DNA of 64,000 nucleotides, taken from assembly GCF_022811645.1 (NCBI RefSeq), contig NZ_CP094534.1:2046001-2110000 (forward strand), written 5' to 3'. This stretch comes from Hymenobacter monticola. GTDB lineage: Bacteria; Bacteroidota; Bacteroidia; Cytophagales; Hymenobacteraceae. Every line of letters begins with the position of its first letter. Position 1 is the stretch's first letter. The translations under genes were made by a program, and so were the position numbers. Below the pieces are notes generated by a model, which saw only the letters and a list, made by a program, of their open reading frames with translations, made no database searches and was not told the origin of the DNA. This document shows, piece after piece, positions 59,941 through 64,000 of this stretch.

Positions 59941-62900
59941 TTATTCAATTGCCACGCGCTTGACCAAAACGTGCTGGCCGGCTTGCAGCCGGAGCATGTA
60001 TACGCCGGTGGCCAGCAGTCGGGTGTCGAAGGTGGCGGTGGCACCGGCGGCTGTCAGGCCAATGCTCCGGCTGGCCACCACTTGGCCCAGGGCGTTGAGC
60101 AGGGTGGCATGCACCTCGCGCTGGCCGGGCAGCGGCGGCAGCAGCACCGTGAAGTTGGCATGGGCGGGGTTGGGGTACAGGCTAACGGCGGCGGCATTGA
60201 GCGGAGCCGTGGTGGCCAACACCCCAGCGGCGCGGAACACCACGCTGAAGCGACCCGTGCCCGCCGTGACCAGGGCAAATGTGTAGCGGGTGCCCGTCGT
60301 GAGCAGTTGCTGGGTGCCCGTCAGGGCATCGCGCAGATACACCGTGGCCGTGCCGAAGTTGGCCAAATCGGCCACCTCAAAGCTGAAGCTGCCGGCTTGC
60401 GGCACACGCAGGGCCAGCGGCACCACCACGTCGGTAGTGCTGAGCGGGGCCAGGCCGTTGATGGCCAGCTGCGTGGTGCCAGCGAGCGAAGCCAAGTCGA
60501 GGCCGGCCGGGTTGGCCAGCTTGGTGGCGTCGTACTGCGCGTCTACGTTGGCCGTGGCGCCGGCTTCCAGGTAGAGGAAGGTTTCATCAGCGAGGCCGGC
60601 GCCGGCTAGGCGCAGCTGCAGCTGGGGGCGCGTATCGGCCATACTCCGACCAAAGGGGGGTTGCGAGCCATAGGTGGTGACCCGGTTGGAGTTGGTGAGG
60701 TTCACCTCGCCGCTGGTGCCCGGCGTGGTCACGCGCACAAAGTAGCCAGAGCCGGCCGGGATGATGGGCGAGCCGGAGCCGATGCCGTTGGTGTAGCTGC
60801 GATAAGTGCCGCTGTACTGGCCGCTGCTCTGGAACAAGTACACGGCGGCGTCCATGCCGGGGCGTTGGGCCGGGGCCACGGTGCTCCAGTCCAGCGGGCT
60901 CGGGTAGGGGTTACCTAGCAGTTGCCAGCCGGCTCTAGCATCGGTGCCGCGGGCCAGGGTTCCCGAATTTTGGGTGCCGGTATTGAACGAGCCCACAAAA
61001 TCAATTAGTGCACTGCTTGGCGCGTTCACTGTGTAGCCGCGCGTGGGCTGCATGGCGTCGCCGGGGCCAGCAGGCGAGAACCAGCCTTTGTCGAAGCCAA
61101 CGTAGGTGGATGTCACCGTGCTCACGCGGTTTTGGTCGTAGCCAAACACGGTGGGGAAGGGCGTCACCAGGCTGGGGGCGGCGCTGGTGTTGTAGGTGGT
61201 GTTGAACTGCGGCGTGAAGCTGCTCGTGGTCAGGTCGCCCAGCGTGGTGTTGCTCACCGGAGCCGAGTAGTGGCGGTAGCTAATCGCATTCCGGTTGTCG
61301 AGGTAGCGCTGCATGGTGCCGGTGCCGGTTACCACGCCGCCCGAGTTATCAATAAGAGCAGTGCCATTGACCGAAGAGAGCAGCGTGAAGGCCTGGCCGC
61401 TGGTGGCCAGGTTGCCGCTTTGGAGGCGGGCCACCTGGGCAATGCTCACGCCCTGGCTCAGGGTGAGGCCGGCCGGGTTGTTCACCGTCAGGTTGCGCAC
61501 GGCGGCGGGCAGGCCCGCGCCCGTTACCTGCGCCGCCGTGCCGTTGTAGGTATAGGAAGCATCCGACGCATAGCTGCGGGTGCCGGTGAGCTGGATGGCG
61601 CCCGTAGCCCCGGCCGTGGTGATGCCGGTCGCGTCGCAGATGCGCAGCTCCGCGCCGGTTTGGAGCGCGAAGCTGCCGCTGCCCGTCAGGGGCTGGCAGT
61701 TGGTGATGAGCACGCCCCCGGTTTGCACCTGCACCGCGCCGGCGGCCGACGTAGGCCCGGTGAACGTGAGCGTGCCACCGTTCTGCACGGTGATGTTGTT
61801 GTAGGGGCCGCTGGCCGTCAGGTTCTGGCCGTTGGCCACGGTCAGGTCCGTGAGCGGGGCGGCCGGCGTGGTGAAGGTGGTGGTTACGGCCGCCGTGGTG
61901 CCGCTGCCGGCGCACGCTGCCTGCAGGCTCAGGGTGTAGGTCGTGTTCGGGGCCAGGCCCATTAGGGAGAAGGGCGAGGAAACCGGGGCCGTCGTGCCCG
62001 TTCCGCCTTGGGGCGTGAGTGTGGCCGTGAAGCTGGTGTTGCCCGTGCCCGCCGTGAAGCTCACATTGGCTGAGTTCTGGGTCAGGTTATTGATGGTCAA
62101 AGCTGTGGGCGCGTTGCAAACGGGCGAGGTGCAGGTAAGAGTAAGGGTGAACCTAGGGCTGCCGCTGACGCCCTGCACGAAGATGAAGTAGTTGGTGCCA
62201 GCCACGCTCGGGAAAGTTACCTGCGAAGCGACGCCATTTGTTAAGCAGGTGAGCTGGTCGTCGTTGCCGTCCACGCAGGTGAGGGCCCCGCAAGTGCCGC
62301 TGTACACAAAGACCTTCGTGTTGCCCGTGAAGGCCTGGAGGGTCGTGCAGGCGTTCACCGTGACGATGTCGCCTGTGCCTACAAACGAGTAGAACACGCC
62401 GGCCCGGTTCGCAAAGGCGCCGCCGCAGGTGCCGGTGGGGTCGCCGGCGGTGGTGGCCCCGACGGTGGTGCCCGTCACGCTCTGCCCGCAACTCAGGGCA
62501 ACGGCGCCGCTGCACACGTCATTGGCCATCGCGAGGGTGGTGAAGGTGGTGGTGGCGGCTGTGGACGTAAGGCCGCCCGTGCAGTTGGCCACCACCGAAA
62601 CCGTGTAGGTGGTGCTGGGCGTCAGGCCGGTGAGGGCCACGGGCGAGGCGGTGGGGGCGGGCGTGACGGTGGTGGCCGTGCCGCCGGTGGGCGTGTAAGT
62701 CACGGTATAGCTCGCCGCGCTGGCCGAAAAGGTCACGTTGGCCGACGTGTTGGTGACGCTGTTGGTCGAGAGGGCGGCGGGCGCTGGGCAAACCGGTGGG
62801 TTCGTCACGCAGATGGTGAAGCCCCCGTTAGAGCTGGACGTCGGGGGAAAACTGGAGAAGCTGTAAACGCGCACGTAGTAAGTCGCGCCCACGCTCAGGC

Positions 62901-63951
62901 CCGTGGCTGTGATGGTTTCAACCCCGCCGCGGGGGGTGGCATCGGCGCAGGCAACGGTGGTGCCGGGGCAGGCGCCGTCGCGCAGGTCGAGCACGGCGTC
63001 GAAGGTCATGTTGCCCGTCACCGTCACGGTGTGCGTGGTGTTGGTGGCCACGAATGAGTACCACACATCGTCATCGGCCGTGCCACCGCAGGAGCCAGCC
63101 GCCGTCGAGGCCGTAGCCCCGAGCGTGCTACCCGTAGTTCGGGAACAGGCGACGTTGGAAGCGAGCGAAACAGCCCCCGCGCATTCGTCGTTGGCCGGCA
63201 CGCTGGGGAGCGTCTGGAAGGAGCCGACCAGGGGGGAAGTTGCCGTCAGGCCACCGCTGCAGTTGCCGGTCACCGTCACGCTGTACTGGGTGCCGGGCGT
63301 CAGGCCGGTGAGGGCAATGGGCGAGGCCGCGCCGGTGGTCATTTGGGCCGTGCCGCCGGTGGGCGTGTAGTTCACGGTGTAGCTCGTATTGCCGTTGCCA
63401 CCCGTGAATTCTACGTTGGCGCTGGTGGTTGTAATCGCGCTCACTGCCGTCAAGGTAGGGGCCGCACAGGCCGGCGGGGCTACGCAGGCAATGGAAGCCG
63501 CAAACCCCGTGCTGACGATGCTAGCGTTCGAGGAGAACACCAAGGTGAGCTGGCCCGTCGAATTGGTAGCGGTGACCGTGCCGGGGCTGTTGGTGCTAGA
63601 GTGGGACCCGATAAGAGGAGCTGAGGTCGTCGGCCCGTCGTAGATGCGCAGAAAGTCAACCGCGCCTTCCGTGCTGAAGGAAGAGAACACCAGCTGCACC
63701 CGCGAGCCCGCCGTGGCCGGCGTCAGTACGCTGGTCAGGCTCTCGTTATTCTGGTAGTTGCCGCTGGCACCGCCCGAATCGTAGATGGTACCGGAACAAG
63801 TCGTCGCGTTGGTCCCAATGGTGAACACCTGGGCCCGGGCGCCGGTGCTGCACAATAGCAGCACCAGCAAGGCCAGTACCAATAGCCGGCCGGTGCGGAA
63901 TGATACAGGCCGCGGCCGGGCGGGCCGCCTTGCTTGTAAAAAGTTTCTCAT
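59941..63951 (-). CDS. Large T9SS-sorted protein with CUB and fibronectin type III modules
   Basis: 1336 residues from ATG 63951 (MRNFLQARRPARPRPVSFRT), the start of the signal peptide; a second Met upstream (63978) is possible. After the leader comes a CUB-like domain (TCSGTIYDSGGASGNYQNNE, VDFLRIYDGPTTSAPLIG). At least three FnIII-like units then carry the repeated pattern TSANVEFTGGNGNTSYTVNY and LTPGTQYSVTV. Two N-D-E/V-C-x-G-A-V modules (ANDECAGAVSLASNVACSRT, MANDVCSGAVALSCGQSVTG) resemble pre-peptidase-like beta sandwiches. A region of beta-helix-like repeats follows, and the C-terminus is a type A sorting domain (LYPNPAHANFTVLLPPLPGQ, GVYMLRLQAGQHVLVKRVAI). It is probably a surface adhesin. 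Confidence 0.9.
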   Translation of the reverse strand: MRNFLQARRPARPRPVSFRTGRLLVLALLVLLLCSTGARAQVFTIGTNATTCSGTIYDSGGASGNYQNNESLTSVLTPATAGSRVQLVFSSFSTEGAVDFLRIYDGPTTSAPLIGSHSSTNSPGTVTATNSTGQLTLVFSSNASIVSTGFAASIACVAPPACAAPTLTAVSAITTTSANVEFTGGNGNTSYTVNYTPTGGTAQMTTGAASPIALTGLTPGTQYSVTVTGNCSGGLTATSPLVGSFQTLPSVPANDECAGAVSLASNVACSRTTGSTLGATASTAAGSCGGTADDDVWYSFVATNTTHTVTVTGNMTFDAVLDLRDGACPGTTVACADATPRGGVETITATGLSVGATYYVRVYSFSSFPPTSSSNGGFTICVTNPPVCPAPAALSTNSVTNTSANVTFSASAASYTVTYTPTGGTATTVTPAPTASPVALTGLTPSTTYTVSVVANCTGGLTSTAATTTFTTLAMANDVCSGAVALSCGQSVTGTTVGATTAGDPTGTCGGAFANRAGVFYSFVGTGDIVTVNACTTLQAFTGNTKVFVYSGTCGALTCVDGNDDQLTCLTNGVASQVTFPSVAGTNYFIFVQGVSGSPRFTLTLTCTSPVCNAPTALTINNLTQNSANVSFTAGTGNTSFTATLTPQGGTGTTAPVSSPFSLMGLAPNTTYTLSLQAACAGSGTTAAVTTTFTTPAAPLTDLTVANGQNLTASGPYNNITVQNGGTLTFTGPTSAAGAVQVQTGGVLITNCQPLTGSGSFALQTGAELRICDATGITTAGATGAIQLTGTRSYASDASYTYNGTAAQVTGAGLPAAVRNLTVNNPAGLTLSQGVSIAQVARLQSGNLATSGQAFTLLSSVNGTALIDNSGGVVTGTGTMQRYLDNRNAISYRHYSAPVSNTTLGDLTTSSFTPQFNTTYNTSAAPSLVTPFPTVFGYDQNRVSTVTSTYVGFDKGWFSPAGPGDAMQPTRGYTVNAPSSALIDFVGSFNTGTQNSGTLARGTDARAGWQLLGNPYPSPLDWSTVAPAQRPGMDAAVYLFQSSGQYSGTYRSYTNGIGSGSPIIPAGSGYFVRVTTPGTSGEVNLTNSNRVTTYGSQPPFGRSMADTRPQLQLRLAGAGLADETFLYLEAGATANVDAQYDATKLANPAGLDLASLAGTTQLAINGLAPLSTTDVVVPLALRVPQAGSFSFEVADLANFGTATVYLRDALTGTQQLLTTGTRYTFALVTAGTGRFSVVFRAAGVLATTAPLNAAAVSLYPNPAHANFTVLLPPLPGQREVHATLLNALGQVVASRSIGLTAAGATATFDTRLLATGVYMLRLQAGQHVLVKRVAIE

Positions 63952-64000
63952 AAGCGAAAAGTAAAGGTGATTTGGCACTGGGTTTTAGGAAGCTTTTTTT

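Overview
The window looks like chromosomal DNA of a high-GC Bacteroidota, most like Hymenobacter or a close relative in the Cytophagales. This is inferred from several things. There are five proteins with type IX secretion (T9SS) C-terminal sorting domains and a small exosortase/PID-CTERM module. Bacteroidota-style promoters (TTG, spacer of 19-21, TAnnTTTG) precede a tRNA and some genes, and Shine-Dalgarno sites are generally not obvious. Families common in this group are present (DUF6268, DUF2141, DUF6624, RsbQ-like, YwqK-like). No taxonomic search was run.

Layout. 1-5310: an outer-membrane barrel protein, a REP-associated tyrosine transposase (RAYT) with clusters of its probable REP hairpins on both sides, polyphosphate kinase (its 3' end is built from a REP), and a SixA-like phosphatase. 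5327-8202: a small restriction-like patch, with an HNH nuclease gene broken by an in-frame amber codon and an AT-rich DUF262/DUF1524 (GmrSD-like) gene. 8426-17902: housekeeping and envelope genes, including a peptidase-MA/TolB/barrel fusion, a Gfo/Idh/MocA oxidoreductase, an RsbQ-like hydrolase, a decayed DUF4136 fragment, NDH-2, a META lipoprotein and a DUF2141 protein. 18146-32878: a repeat-rich T9SS protein, a YdeI-like protein, a polytopic membrane protein, an aldo/keto reductase, a FrnE-like DsbA, a PAS-only protein, an ElaA-like acetyltransferase, a DUF6624 protein, Mfd, a MORN-like protein and a YdjM-like membrane protein. 33278-41119: an NYN-cold-shock fusion, a thioesterase, an acetyltransferase, YajQ, TerC, a SpoU methyltransferase and MutS. 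41251-41958: tRNA-Gly(GCC), an HNH nuclease gene, and tRNA-Leu(TAA). 42138-52097: a GH2 beta-galactosidase-like enzyme, then three tandem paralogous T9SS surface proteins. 52343-58287: a DUF2064 glycosyltransferase-like protein and the phenylacetyl-CoA epoxidase operon paaE-A-B-C-D-H on the minus strand. 58436-59815: a compact exosortase (XrtX-like) module with its partner membrane protein and a 73-residue PID-CTERM substrate. 59941-63951: a 1336-residue CUB/FnIII T9SS protein.

A strong theme is the number of intergenic palindromic elements. Besides ten REP hairpins there are two copies of a 192-194 bp nested palindrome, three copies of a 102-103 bp element with 28-34 bp arms, a perfect 92 bp palindrome, and at least five single-copy inverted-repeat elements. 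Several touch gene ends: they supply stop codons or C-terminal codons, fill operon gaps, or carry nested terminators. The most interesting coherent system is the exosortase/PID-CTERM cassette, followed by the RAYT/REP locus.
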